DNA of 64,000 nt from Bradyrhizobium glycinis (lineage in GTDB: Bacteria > Pseudomonadota > Alphaproteobacteria > Rhizobiales > Xanthobacteraceae): positions 1 to 64,000 of the forward strand of contig NZ_JACCHQ010000002.1 in NCBI RefSeq assembly GCF_016031655.1, written 5' to 3'. The notes under the pieces were generated by a model. It was not told the DNA's origin. It was given only the letters and a program-made list of their open reading frames with translations, and did no database searches. Shown piece by piece: positions 18,252 through 27,523 of the stretch. The number at the start of each line of letters is the position of its first letter. The first letter of the stretch is position 1. The position numbers were made by a program, and so were the translations under genes.

Positions 18252-19403
18252 ATGGCGCAAATCGAACTATCCGCAATCAGCAAGTCCTTTGACGGCGCCG
18301 ACGTCCTGAAAGGCATCGATTTCCGCATCGGGGACGGCGAGTTCATCTCGCTGGTCGGCCCGTCCGGCTGCGGCAAGTCGACCCTGCTTCGCATCATTGC
18401 CGGGCTCGAGCCGCAAGATTCCGGTGAGGTCCACATCGACGGCCGCCCCGTGGACGGCATTCGCCCGAGCGCGCGCAACCTCGCGATGGTCTTCCAATCC
18501 TATGCGCTTTATCCGCATTTGAGCACCTTCGACAATATCGCGGTGCCGCTGCGGATGCGGCGCCTGTCCGCGATCGAGCGGCTGCCGCTGCTGGGTGCGC
18601 TGCTGCCGAGCCGGCGCGCCAAGGAACGGCACATTCGCGCCGACATCGAAGGCATCGCCGAGCAGCTCGACATCACCCCATTGCTGCGGCGCAAGCCCGG
18701 ACAATTGTCCGGCGGACAGCGGCAACGCGTCGCGGTCGGACGCGCCATGGTGCGCGAGCCGCGGGCCTTCCTGTTCGACGAACCGCTCTCCAATCTCGAC
18801 GCAAAGCTGCGCGTGCACATGCGCGCCGAGCTCGCCGAGCTGCATCGCCGCCTCAAGGCAACGTTCGTCTACGTCACGCACGACCAGGCCGAGGCGATGA
18901 CGATGTCGAGCCGGATCGCCGTCATGATGGGCGGTGAGCTGATCCAGGCCGGCACGCCGGCTGAGATCTACAACGAGCCGGGCGACATCCGCGTTGCCGA
19001 ATTCATCGGCAGCCCCAAGATCAACATCCTGCCCGGCCGGATCCGAAAGGACGGCGGCGTCGACGTCCTGGGCACCACGCTGAAGCTGACGTGCAATGCG
19101 GCGGCTGGCGATTGTCGCATCGGGATCCGTCCAGAGCGGATCGAGCTCGGCACGGGGCCGTTCTCCGGGACCGTCGTCCACCTGGAAAATCTCGGCGCCG
19201 AGGCCTTCGTGCATCTGGCGGTCGAAGGCACCGGGTCGCGCCTGATCGCGCGGCTCGCGGACGTCAGGCATTTGCCGGCGATGGCAAGCCTAGTGGCCTT
19301 CGGCTTCGCCCCAGATGCGGTGCGGCTTTTCGATCCGGCCGGGAAACGGATCGAGCTCAGAGCGGAGCAGGCCGAGCGCATCCGTGAGCCCGCCCATGTC
19401 TGA
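18252..19403 (+). CDS. ABC transporter ATP-binding protein, UgpC/MalK family
   Basis: This 383-residue ATPase has Walker A GPSGCGKST, the Q-loop region AMVFQSYALYPHLS, the signature LSGGQRQRVAVGRAM, Walker B FLFDEPLSNLD, an H-loop in VYVTHDQAEAMT, and a C-terminal TOBE-like regulatory domain, as in CUT1 carbohydrate importers (MalK, UgpC). The start at 18252 lies after CAGGGG. It is the first gene of a four-component importer; its stop overlaps the first permease by 8 bp. Confidence 0.92.
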   Translation: MAQIELSAISKSFDGADVLKGIDFRIGDGEFISLVGPSGCGKSTLLRIIAGLEPQDSGEVHIDGRPVDGIRPSARNLAMVFQSYALYPHLSTFDNIAVPLRMRRLSAIERLPLLGALLPSRRAKERHIRADIEGIAEQLDITPLLRRKPGQLSGGQRQRVAVGRAMVREPRAFLFDEPLSNLDAKLRVHMRAELAELHRRLKATFVYVTHDQAEAMTMSSRIAVMMGGELIQAGTPAEIYNEPGDIRVAEFIGSPKINILPGRIRKDGGVDVLGTTLKLTCNAAAGDCRIGIRPERIELGTGPFSGTVVHLENLGAEAFVHLAVEGTGSRLIARLADVRHLPAMASLVAFGFAPDAVRLFDPAGKRIELRAEQAERIREPAHV

Positions 19404-20343
19404 CGGCTCCATGACGATCGGGGCGGCTGTCGCTCCCACGGGCACGATGAGGCGCACGCTGCCGGCCCATGGCAGCCGGCGGACCCATGCCGCCTACGCG
19501 CTGGTGACGCCGGCCGCAGCGCTCATGCTTGTCATGCTGCTCGGTCCGCTCGCCGGCGTGATCGCCCTCTCCTTCACCGATTATCAGCTCGGCGCGCCGC
19601 ATATCTCCTGGATCGGGCTCGCCAATTATCAGGACCTGTTCGCCGACAAGGTGTTCTGGACCGCGCTGCGCAACACGTTGACTTACGTCGTGATCGTGGT
19701 GCCCGGCGCAGTGATCGCCGGCCTTGCGATTGCGCTTTTGATCCAGAGCGGCACCAGCCTGCGCAGCCTTTACCGGACGATCTATTTCTTGCCGGTGATG
19801 GCGACCCTGATCGCCATGGCCGTGGTGTGGGAATTCATGCTGCATCCGCAATTCGGCCTGGTGAACGGGCTGTTGCGGAGCGCCGGCCTGCCGGCCTTCG
19901 CCTGGCTGCAGGACCGCAGCACGGCGCTCTATGCGCTGTGTGCGATCGGCATCTGGCAGGCCGTCGGCTTCAACATGGTGCTGTTTCTCGCCGGCCTCGT
20001 CTCCATTCCCAAGCAGCTCTACGAGGCGGCCGAGATCGACGGTGCCTCGAGCGGCTGGGCGCGCTTTCGCCTGGTGACCTGGCCGATGCTCGGGCCGGTC
20101 ACGACCTTCGTCGTCGTGATCTCGGGCATCCGCTCGTTCCAGGTGTTCGACACCGTGCACGTCTTGACCAAGGGCGGCCCGTCGAAATCCACCGAGGTCC
20201 TGATCCACACCATGTACACCGAAGGCTTCGAGTTTTTCCGCTCGGGCTACGCCGCAGCGATCACCGTGGTCTTCCTGGTCTTCGTCCTCGCTCTCACGCT
20301 GATCAAATCGAGGCTCGCCGATCGCGGCGTGCACTACACATGA
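19396..20343 (+). CDS. ABC transporter permease, UgpA/MalF-like
   Basis: The 315-residue inner-membrane protein has about six transmembrane helices and the EAA loop reading EAAEIDGASSGWARFRLVTWPMLGP, which contacts the ATPase. Its overall arrangement matches the CUT1 first permease (MalF/UgpA/LacF type). The start at 19396 overlaps the ATPase gene; an alternative ATG at 19411 would shorten it by five residues. Its stop overlaps the next permease start (ATGA). Confidence 0.9.
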   Translation: MSDGSMTIGAAVAPTGTMRRTLPAHGSRRTHAAYALVTPAAALMLVMLLGPLAGVIALSFTDYQLGAPHISWIGLANYQDLFADKVFWTALRNTLTYVVIVVPGAVIAGLAIALLIQSGTSLRSLYRTIYFLPVMATLIAMAVVWEFMLHPQFGLVNGLLRSAGLPAFAWLQDRSTALYALCAIGIWQAVGFNMVLFLAGLVSIPKQLYEAAEIDGASSGWARFRLVTWPMLGPVTTFVVVISGIRSFQVFDTVHVLTKGGPSKSTEVLIHTMYTEGFEFFRSGYAAAITVVFLVFVLALTLIKSRLADRGVHYT

Positions 20344-21176
20344 GCAACGCGCATCCCGTCCCGTTCCGGGCGATCCTCCGCCACGTGCTCCTGATCGCGG
20401 GCGCCGCGCTCATGCTGGCCCCCTTCATCTGGATGATCTCGACCGCGTCCAAGCCGCAGACCGAGATCTTCTCCAGCGAGCTGCACCTGATCCCGCACCG
20501 GTTCGCACTGGCGGAGAACCTGCGCGAGGCCTTCGCCAAGGCCAATCTGCTGCGCTTTCTCCTTAACGGCGTCATCGTCACGGTCTCGATTTTCGTGCTG
20601 CAGGTCATGGTGGCGCTGCCGGCAGCCTACGCGCTCGCCAAGCTCCGCTTCCTCGGCCGCGAGACGCTGTTCGCCCTGGTGCTGTTCGGAATACTGATCC
20701 CGCCGCAGGCGACCGCGATCCCCGTCTTCCTGCTGCTGCACAAGATCGGCCTGCTCGACAGCTATGCCGCGCTCGTGCTGCCCTTCACGATCTCGGTGTT
20801 CGGCATTTTCCTGATGCGCCAGTTCTTCAAGACCGTGCCCGACGACCTCGTCGATGCCGCGCGCATGGACGGCATCTCCGAATTCGGCATCGTCTGGCGG
20901 GTGATGCTGCCGGCCGCGATCCCGGCCGTGACCGCCTTCGGCATCTTCTCCGTGGTCGCGCATTGGAACGATTATTTCTGGCCGCTGATCGTGCTCAACA
21001 GCGAGCACTTGCGCACGCCGCCGCTCGCGGTGGCGCATTTCCGCAACAACGAGGCCGGCACCAGCTACGGCCCGCTGATGGCGGCGGCGATGGTGATCAT
21101 CGCGCCGCTCGTGATCGCTTTCCTCTTTGCCCAGCGCCGTTTCATCGAGGGCATCACCCTCACCGGGATCAAGTAA
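20340..21176 (+). CDS. ABC transporter permease, UgpE/MalG-like
   Basis: The 278-residue membrane protein has six hydrophobic helices and an EAA-type loop (DLVDAARMDGISEFGIVWRVMLP). It matches the second permease of CUT1 importers (MalG/UgpE). The ATG overlaps the stop of the preceding permease by 4 bp, and the binding-protein gene follows after 29 bp, so all four genes are probably one transcript. Confidence 0.9.
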   Translation: MSNAHPVPFRAILRHVLLIAGAALMLAPFIWMISTASKPQTEIFSSELHLIPHRFALAENLREAFAKANLLRFLLNGVIVTVSIFVLQVMVALPAAYALAKLRFLGRETLFALVLFGILIPPQATAIPVFLLLHKIGLLDSYAALVLPFTISVFGIFLMRQFFKTVPDDLVDAARMDGISEFGIVWRVMLPAAIPAVTAFGIFSVVAHWNDYFWPLIVLNSEHLRTPPLAVAHFRNNEAGTSYGPLMAAAMVIIAPLVIAFLFAQRRFIEGITLTGIK

Positions 21177-21205
21177 CCACGTCACCTCAAACAGGGAGTC
21201 TATCC

Positions 21206-22486
21206 ATGCTGAAGTCCATCATCGCCGCGGCGGCTCTGTCGCTCGTGGCCGGATCTGCGCTCGCGCAGGCCCAGACCGAGATCGTGATGCAATATCCCTA
21301 TCCAGAGCTGTTCACCGAGACCCACAAGCGCATCGCCGAAGAGTTCGCCAAGGTGCACCCGGAGATCAAGGTCACCATGCGGGCGCCTTACGAATCCTAC
21401 GAGGACGGCACCCAGAAGGTGCTGCGCGAGGCCGTGACCAATCAGATGCCTGACGTCTCATTCCAGGGCTTGAACCGCATCCGCGTTCTGGTCGACAAGA
21501 ACATCCCGGCCGAGCTCGACGGCTACATCGCCGCGGAGAAGGATTTCGACAAGCAGGGCTTCCACCAGGCGATGTTCGACATCGGCACCGCCAGCGGCAA
21601 GGTCTATGCCCTGCCCTTCGCGATCTCGCTGCCGATCGTCTACGTCAACCTCGACCTCGTGAAGCAGGCCGGCGGCGACGTGAACAATCTGCCGAAGAGC
21701 TGGGACGAGCTGATCACGCTCGCCAAGAAGATCAAGGCGCTCGGCAACGACACCAACGGCGTCACCTATGCCTGGGACATCACCGGCAACTGGCTGTGGC
21801 AGGCGCCGGTCTTCGCGCGCGGCGGCACCATGCTCAATGCCGACGAGACCAAGGTCGCGTTCGACGGCGCGGAAGGCAAGTTCGCCATCAACATGATCGC
21901 GCGGCTCGTCAACGAGGCCGGCATGCCCAATCTCGACCAGCCGTCGATGCGCGCGGCGTTCGCGGCCGGCAAGACCGGCTTTCACGTCACCTCGACCTCG
22001 GACCTCAACAAGGTCACGCAGATGACCGGCGGCAAGTTCGCGCTGAAGACGATTCCGTTCCCGGACGTCGCCTCCCCGAAAGGCAGGCTGCCGGCCGGCG
22101 GCAACGTCGTGCTGATCCTCGCCAAGGACAAGGCCAAGCGCGACGCCGCCTGGGAAGCGGTGAAGTTCTGGACCGGTCCCAAGGGCGCCGCGATCATGGC
22201 GGAAACGACCGGCTACATGCCGCCGAACAAGGTCGCCAACGAGGTCTATCTGAAGGACTTCTACGTCAAGAACCCCAACAACTACACCGCGGTCAGCCAG
22301 CTCGCGCTGCTCACCAAGTGGTACGCCTTCCCCGGCGACAACGGCCTCAAGATCACCGACGTGATCAAGGATCACCTCAACTCGATCGTCTCCGGCGCCC
22401 GCGCCAAGGAGCCGGAAGCCGTCCTCGCCGACATGACCGCCGACGTGCAGAAGCTGCTGCCGAAGACCACAGGCGCGGCGCGCTGA
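21206..22486 (+). CDS. Extracellular solute-binding protein, UgpB-like
   Basis: The 426-residue protein has a Sec signal peptide (about 1-20, ending SALAQAQ) and the SBP_bac_1/8 fold of CUT1 binding proteins: RIAEEFAKVHPEIKVTM near the start, NQMPDVSFQGLNRI, WDELITLAKKIKALG, and AETTGYMPPNKVA at the C-terminal lobe, which resembles the TGY-P motif of UgpB. A GGGAG precedes the ATG. The ligand may be glycerol-3-phosphate, a glycerophosphodiester or a sugar; the phosphodiesterase gene behind it favours a phosphodiester. Confidence 0.88.
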   Translation: MLKSIIAAAALSLVAGSALAQAQTEIVMQYPYPELFTETHKRIAEEFAKVHPEIKVTMRAPYESYEDGTQKVLREAVTNQMPDVSFQGLNRIRVLVDKNIPAELDGYIAAEKDFDKQGFHQAMFDIGTASGKVYALPFAISLPIVYVNLDLVKQAGGDVNNLPKSWDELITLAKKIKALGNDTNGVTYAWDITGNWLWQAPVFARGGTMLNADETKVAFDGAEGKFAINMIARLVNEAGMPNLDQPSMRAAFAAGKTGFHVTSTSDLNKVTQMTGGKFALKTIPFPDVASPKGRLPAGGNVVLILAKDKAKRDAAWEAVKFWTGPKGAAIMAETTGYMPPNKVANEVYLKDFYVKNPNNYTAVSQLALLTKWYAFPGDNGLKITDVIKDHLNSIVSGARAKEPEAVLADMTADVQKLLPKTTGAAR

Positions 22487-22502
22487 GCATTCCTCGCGTC
22501 AC

Positions 22503-22533
22503 CGGCACGGGACGCCGACGGCGCCCCGTGCCG
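22503..22533 (+). terminator. Hairpin between the binding-protein and phosphodiesterase genes
   Basis: CGGCACGGG and CCCGTGCCG form a 9-bp stem around a 13-nt interior that itself contains a GCC/GGC mini-stem. No U-tract follows. It probably acts as a partial terminator or 3'-end stabiliser, raising binding-protein mRNA relative to the downstream enzyme. Confidence 0.5.
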
Positions 22534-22554
22534 CTCCAATGACCGGAGACAGCG

Positions 22555-23379
22555 ATGAAACTGCTGCATCTGAGCGACATTCACCTGACGGCACCTGGCT
22601 CCACCATCGGGGGCCGCGACCCGCGCGCCAATTTCGAACGGGCGCTGGCGCACGCGCTGAACGATCATCACGACGCCGAATTGATGGTGATCACCGGCGA
22701 CCTCTCGGATTGGGGCGATCTCGCCGATTATCAATGGCTCAAGCAGCGCCTCGACGAATATCCGCTGCCGGTGCGGCTGTGCATCGGCAACCACGACCGG
22801 CGCGCCGCGTTCCTGAGCGTGTTCCCCGATCTCGCCGATGACAACGGCTTCCTCCAGGGCATCCACGACACCGCAGCGGGCCGCTGCCTGTTTCTCGACA
22901 CCGCCCATCCGGAAACGCACGCCGGCCGTTATTGCGACGATCGTCTCGGCTGGCTCGAGGCCCGGCTTTCCGAGCATGACGGGCCGTTCCTGCTCTTCAT
23001 GCACCATAATCCCATGCCGGTGCATCTCGTCCCGTTCGACCAGATCGGCCTGCTCGACGAGGCTCCCTTCCGGCATCTCGTCAATCGCCACCGGGCGAAG
23101 ATCCGCCACGTCTTCTTCGGGCATTGTCACCTGCCTCTCGCAGGCTCGATTGCAGGCGTCCCGGTCTCGTCGCTGCGCGGCACCAACCATGCGAGCTTTC
23201 CGCTCTTCTCCGAGACCAAGCTGCTGAGCGCCTGCGACCTGCCGCAATCCTACGGGGTCGCTTTTTTCGGGGACGACTATGTGACAGTGCACATGGTGGA
23301 ATACGGCTACGACGGTCCTATTCGCACCCAGGGTTCGCCCGACTACAAGGCGTGGGATCGCGAGACCATGGTGCGATGA
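22555..23379 (+). CDS. Calcineurin-like phosphodiesterase (CpdA/GpdQ family)
   Basis: The 274-residue product has all the dinuclear-metal motifs of class III cyclic-nucleotide/glycerophosphodiesterases: LSDIHL (D-x-H), TGDLSDWGD, GNHDRR, MHHNPMPVH and GHCHLP. Such enzymes hydrolyse cAMP (CpdA) or glycerophosphodiesters (GpdQ). Position directly behind a Ugp-like importer argues for the second function, releasing glycerol-3-phosphate from imported diesters, but that is inference. CCGGAGACAGCG precedes the ATG. No signal peptide is seen, so it is cytosolic. Confidence 0.85.
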   Translation: MKLLHLSDIHLTAPGSTIGGRDPRANFERALAHALNDHHDAELMVITGDLSDWGDLADYQWLKQRLDEYPLPVRLCIGNHDRRAAFLSVFPDLADDNGFLQGIHDTAAGRCLFLDTAHPETHAGRYCDDRLGWLEARLSEHDGPFLLFMHHNPMPVHLVPFDQIGLLDEAPFRHLVNRHRAKIRHVFFGHCHLPLAGSIAGVPVSSLRGTNHASFPLFSETKLLSACDLPQSYGVAFFGDDYVTVHMVEYGYDGPIRTQGSPDYKAWDRETMVR

Positions 23380-23742
23380 CCGGCGAGCGCCGAACCATTT
23401 TCAGGACGTGTACTCATAAACCCGCGCTGCACTTCTTGGAGAGTCCGCTTCACCTTGATAGCGGCGCGTTCGCGTCCCTCACCCTACAGGGCTATCGCAT
23501 CTGAGAGTTTTTCCCTGCGGCTATCCTTCGAGACGCCCGCTTCAGGCGGGCTCCTCAGGATGAGGGCGCAGTGCGGCAGCAGTTTCAACGGGCACTGACG
23601 CTGATGAGTCTCATCCTGAGGAGGCGCGTCAGCGCCGTCTCGAAGGACGAGCCGTGCGCGCAGGCCGCCGCCACAAGTCGAATGCGATTCCCCTGCCTCA
23701 CCCTAAGTCGGAGGTCGGCCAGAAGGCGACATTTCGCGGCAG
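23380..23742. other. Non-coding gap holding a dispersed repeat
   Basis: The 363-bp spacer lies between the phosphodiesterase and a small convergent membrane-protein gene. I find no gene. A palindromic repeat occupies 23524-23648; the remainder (23380-23523 and 23649-23742) shows nothing recognisable. Confidence 0.6.
23524..23648. repeat. Palindromic repeat, TCCTTCGAGACG family
   Basis: Left arm: TCCTTCGAGACGCCCGCTTC then AGGCGGGCTCCTCAGGATGAG. Right arm: CTCATCCTGAGGAGGCGCG then TCAGCGCCGTCTCGAAGGA. The arms pair end to end, and each arm has an internal stem-loop (GCCCGC-TTCA-GGCGGGC; GGCGCG-TCA-GCGCC). Only one copy is in the window. Confidence 0.75.
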
Positions 23743-23991
23743 TTATGCGGCAAACCTTTCGAGAAGTGTGTAGACCGTGAGCGCTACTATTGGAAGCACC
23801 ACTATCGAGGCGAGAAATCGTTGCTTCAAATACTCTCTTTGCTGATCATCCCTCGGAAAAACTTGCCAAGACATATGTTCCCACAAACTCGTTCGAGAGG
23901 ATGGTCTGATTCCTCTTATCCAAAGAAAGCCGTGAACAATTATTGCGCTCACAGCTAGCGTCAATATCATGAACAAAGCGTCCTTGGGCAT
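23743..23991 (-). CDS. Small hypothetical membrane protein
   Basis: The 82-residue frame encodes two clear hydrophobic helices (about 6-24 and 60-78) around a polar middle (WEHMSWQVFPRDDQQREYLKQ). I do not recognise a family. The start at 23991 is preferred to 24021 for its AGAGAAGA upstream sequence. Composition is less GC-rich than neighbours. Nothing in the context gives a role, and it could be non-functional. Confidence 0.45.
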   Translation of the reverse strand: MPKDALFMILTLAVSAIIVHGFLWIRGIRPSSRTSLWEHMSWQVFPRDDQQREYLKQRFLASIVVLPIVALTVYTLLERFAA

Positions 23992-24095
23992 GCGGCAATC
24001 TTCTCTTCGATGTTCCAACAAGATAGCGCGGCCGACGTCCGTGCGATACGCAAGCTCCGCTTCGCGTTGGCAAGCCGACGCTTACGAGACACGCC

Positions 24096-24974
24096 CTACT
24101 CCACCAGCAGCACATCGACGGCGACGCCCAGCTTCTGCTTGGGCGAGCCGACGATGATGCCGTCGACCGGCGAGACGTCGGAAAAATCGCGCCCCATTGC
24201 CAGCACGATGTGATCGTTGCCGATCAGGAGATCGTTGGTCGGATCGAAATCGACCCAGCCGAGCTCCGCCCCGCACCACAGCGACACCCAGGCATGGGTG
24301 GCGTCCGCGCCTTGCAGGCGCGGCTGGCCGGGCGGTGGAATGGTGCGCAAATAGCCGCTGACATAGGCCGCGGGCAGGCCGAGCCCGCGCAGCCCGGCAA
24401 TCATGACATGGGCAAAGTCCTGGCAGACGCCGTGACGCTTGTCGAACACCTCGTCGAGCGGCGTCGAGATCACGGTCGCCTTCGGATCGTAGCGGAATTC
24501 GCCGCGAATGCGTCGCATCAGGTCGATGGCGCCGGTGAGGATCCCGGCGCCGGGCGGAAAGCTCATCCCCGCATAGGCGCTGACCGGGCGCAGCACCGGC
24601 ACTAGGGGGCTGGCAAAGACGTAGCCGACGGGCGAGGACGGTCCGAGGCTGGTGGCTTCGAACGCGATGTCGCGGATGCTCTCCCAGGGCGGGCTGACCG
24701 CATCGCGCGCCGGCGGTTTGCGCGACACCGAAACCCGTGAGCGCGAGTCGATGCGCAGATTGCGATGCGCGGCTTCGATCGTCACGCTCTCGGTCAGCGT
24801 GCCGAAGAAGTCGCGCCGCACATTGCGCTCGGCCGGGCGCGGATGGATCTCGACCTCGTGCGAGATCAGCTCCTGGCCGACGCCGCTTCTGGGCTCCAGC
24901 CGCAGCGTGCAGCGGGCGAAGCTGACGGGATTCTCATACTCGTAGGTGGTGACGTGACGGATGTCGTAGATCAC
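24096..24974 (-). CDS. Transglutaminase-like protein with Bact_transglu_N domain
   Basis: The 292-residue protein has the N-terminal beta domain that precedes bacterial transglutaminases (IYDIRHVTTYEYENPVSFARC) and a papain-fold core with the Cys in HGVCQDFAHVMIAGLRGLG, the His in ATHAWVSLW and the Asp in GWVDFDPTND. The start is a GTG at 24974 that overlaps the stop of the upstream ATP-grasp/Alpha-E gene (GTGA); upstream extension reads out of frame through that gene. It is the last of three minus-strand genes of a conserved predicted peptide-ligase/transglutaminase cluster (Iyer and co-workers). The substrate is unknown. Confidence 0.88.
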   Translation of the reverse strand: MIYDIRHVTTYEYENPVSFARCTLRLEPRSGVGQELISHEVEIHPRPAERNVRRDFFGTLTESVTIEAAHRNLRIDSRSRVSVSRKPPARDAVSPPWESIRDIAFEATSLGPSSPVGYVFASPLVPVLRPVSAYAGMSFPPGAGILTGAIDLMRRIRGEFRYDPKATVISTPLDEVFDKRHGVCQDFAHVMIAGLRGLGLPAAYVSGYLRTIPPPGQPRLQGADATHAWVSLWCGAELGWVDFDPTNDLLIGNDHIVLAMGRDFSDVSPVDGIIVGSPKQKLGVAVDVLLVE

Positions 24975-27496
24975 GCCAGCCCCGTCAGCTTTTCCGGCCG
25001 GCTGGCATTGGGACCGTGCGGGAAGTAGTGCTGCCCGATCGCCTCGCCGAGGCTGAGCAGATCCTGCTCCAGGGCGAACAGCGTCTTGACCTCGAGCTTC
25101 TCGGCCTCCGCGGTCGCGAGCATCGCCTGCATCGCGACCGCCAGACGCTGCGGTTTCTCGATCAGGCCATACTCCTTCAGGCTCGGCAGCGCGGCAATGT
25201 GCTCGTTCAGCGTCGTCACCTGAAACGCCACCGACCGCGGATTGTAGCCGTCGAGCACCGCGAGGTCGCGCACCGGGGCCAGGATCGGCGCCAGCAGATA
25301 GCGCGAGCGGTAGGTGATCTGGCAATCCACCAACGTCAGCAGGATGTCGAGATCCTCGTCGCCGGCCTCGTCATAGGCGAACTGGCGGGTGAAGCGCGTG
25401 GTGTTGATGGCGCGCTCGATGCGGCGGCCGATATCGAGGAAGCGCCAGCCGGCGGCGCGGTTCATGTTCTCCTGCGCAAGGCCGGCAAAGCTCGCAAGCT
25501 CCTGCAAGGTCAGCTCGGCGGCGCTCAGCACGCTGTCGTCGTCCTCCACCTCGATGGCGAGGCGCTCGGCCATCTCGGTGATCACCTGCCAGGCATCGGG
25601 CGACAGCCGCTCGCGCAAGGAGGTCGCCGTGCGCAGGGCCGCGCGCACCAGCGACAGGGCCGAGCCGAAACGCTCCTCGCTCTGCAGCGCTTCGGCGACG
25701 ATGCGCCCCGCGGCCGTGCGCGAGGATTGCGAGACCGCGCCCCAGGCCACCAATAGGCGCTGGATGCGCTCGGCCGATTGCACCGAGGCCGCGGTGCCCT
25801 TGTTCGGTCCGCTCGGCGAGCCCAAGGCGCGCACCAGCCGCAGCGTCGCCTCGGCGCGCTCGAGATAGCGGCCGAGCCAGAACAGATTGTCGGCGGCGCG
25901 GCTCGGCAGCACGCCGGCGATGCGGCGGATGCGCACCTTGTCGGTCGCAGGCAAGAGCGTCGCGGTTGCGACCTGCTTCTCCGACACGACCCAGACGTCG
26001 GCGGCGCGCGCGCCGTCGCCCATCGACACCGCGCGCGCGTCAGGCTGCTCGGCGATCCGGCAGAAGCCGCCGGGCATGATGGCCCAACCGTCGGGCGTGG
26101 CGGCCGCGAACACGCGCAGCACGAAGGGGCGCGGCGTGAGCTGCCCGTGCTCCCACACCGGCATGGTCGAGAGCCGCACCACCTCCTGGCCGACATAATC
26201 CATGCCGCGCGCGCCGATGGCATCGATCAGGCGCTGCCGGGCGCTGGCATCGAGCTCGCTCGCGAGCACCGGACCGATCGAGTCGAAGCCGGGAACGCCG
26301 CGGCGATAGGCGCCTTCGATCGCGACCTCGTCGAGCCGCGCCAGCACCTCCTCGCGCGCCACGCGCTGGCCGCACCACCAGGTCGCGATGTGCGGCATCT
26401 TCAGGTCTTCGCCGAGCAGGCGGCGGCTCAGCGCCGGCAGGAAGCCGAGCAGCGCCCGCGCCTCCAGAACGCCCGAGCCCGGCATATTGGCGACGACAAC
26501 GCCGTCCTTGCGCAGCACGTCGATCAGGCCGGGCACCCCGAGCCGGGAAGAGGCATCGAGCTCGAGCGGGTCGAGCGAGTTGGAATCGACCCGGCGCAAG
26601 AGCACATCCAGCCGCTTCAGGCCGGCGACGGTGCGGATGTGGACTCGGTTGTCGCTGACCGCGAGGTCGTCGCCCTCGACCAGGAGGAAGCCGAGATAGC
26701 GCGCCAGCGTCGCATGCTCGAAATAGGTCTCGCTGAAGCTGCCGGGGGTGAGCACGCCGATCCTGGGCTCGTCGCGATCGGCGCGCGCGCGCAAGCTGTC
26801 GCGGAACGCCTCGAAGAACGGCGCGACGCGCGGCACGTTCATCGATTTGTAGAGATCGGAGAAGGCGCGCGAGAGCACGAGGCGGTTCTCCAGCGCGTAG
26901 CCTGCGCCCGATGGCGCCTGGGTGCGGTCGCCGAGCACCCACCAGCGGCCGTCGGGCCCGCGGCCGACATCGGCGGCATAGATCGAGAGATAGCGTCCGC
27001 CGGGCGGCGGCACGCCGCAGACGGGACGGAGATATTCGGGACTGCCGGCGATCGCCGCGGCCGGGAGCGCGCCTTCTGCCACGAGGCGCCCCTCGCCATA
27101 GATGTCGCGCAGCACGCGCTCGAGCAGCTCGGCGCGCTGGGTGATGCCGGCGCAGAGCTGCTGCCAGTCGGCTTCATCGATCAAAAACGGCAGGTGGCTG
27201 AGCGACCAGGGCCGGTCGGCGCTGTCGCCGGGCGCGCGGTAGGTGACGCCGGCCTCGCGCAGGTGACGGTCGGCCATGCCGAAGCGCCGCTCGATCTCGT
27301 CGGGCGCCAGCCCCCCGAAGGCGTCGAAGAAGCGGCTCCAGACCGGGCGCGGGGTGCCGTCCGGGCCTAAGAACTCGTCGGGGATGCCCGGCAGCCGGCT
27401 ATAGTCGCGGACCCATTGCGCGAGGCGGCGCTGGCCTTCACGCAGGCCTTGCGCCTTTCCCGCCTTGTCGTCCTGCTCGGCTGCGCCCTCGGCCAT
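24971..27496 (-). CDS. Circularly permuted ATP-grasp/Alpha-E domain fusion protein
   Basis: This 841-residue protein joins two modules that are separate genes in many bacteria. Residues about 35-500 form the circularly permuted ATP-grasp peptide ligase (DUF404/407 type; segments YSRLPGIPDEFLGPDG, RDIYGEGRLVAEGALPA, GDDLAVSDNRVHIRTV, MPHIATWWCGQ, TPRPFVLRVF). Residues about 515-835 are the all-helical Alpha-E domain (DUF403: SRAADNLFWLGRYLERAEAT near its start and SLKEYGLIEKPQRLAVAMQAML near its end). In the family model it would ligate amino acids or peptides. It overlaps the transglutaminase gene by 4 bp and lies 27 bp after the giant transglutaminase gene. Confidence 0.9.
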   Translation of the reverse strand: MAEGAAEQDDKAGKAQGLREGQRRLAQWVRDYSRLPGIPDEFLGPDGTPRPVWSRFFDAFGGLAPDEIERRFGMADRHLREAGVTYRAPGDSADRPWSLSHLPFLIDEADWQQLCAGITQRAELLERVLRDIYGEGRLVAEGALPAAAIAGSPEYLRPVCGVPPPGGRYLSIYAADVGRGPDGRWWVLGDRTQAPSGAGYALENRLVLSRAFSDLYKSMNVPRVAPFFEAFRDSLRARADRDEPRIGVLTPGSFSETYFEHATLARYLGFLLVEGDDLAVSDNRVHIRTVAGLKRLDVLLRRVDSNSLDPLELDASSRLGVPGLIDVLRKDGVVVANMPGSGVLEARALLGFLPALSRRLLGEDLKMPHIATWWCGQRVAREEVLARLDEVAIEGAYRRGVPGFDSIGPVLASELDASARQRLIDAIGARGMDYVGQEVVRLSTMPVWEHGQLTPRPFVLRVFAAATPDGWAIMPGGFCRIAEQPDARAVSMGDGARAADVWVVSEKQVATATLLPATDKVRIRRIAGVLPSRAADNLFWLGRYLERAEATLRLVRALGSPSGPNKGTAASVQSAERIQRLLVAWGAVSQSSRTAAGRIVAEALQSEERFGSALSLVRAALRTATSLRERLSPDAWQVITEMAERLAIEVEDDDSVLSAAELTLQELASFAGLAQENMNRAAGWRFLDIGRRIERAINTTRFTRQFAYDEAGDEDLDILLTLVDCQITYRSRYLLAPILAPVRDLAVLDGYNPRSVAFQVTTLNEHIAALPSLKEYGLIEKPQRLAVAMQAMLATAEAEKLEVKTLFALEQDLLSLGEAIGQHYFPHGPNASRPEKLTGLA

Positions 27497-27523
27497 GCGC
27501 CTCTCCCTGCCCCACCATCATAC

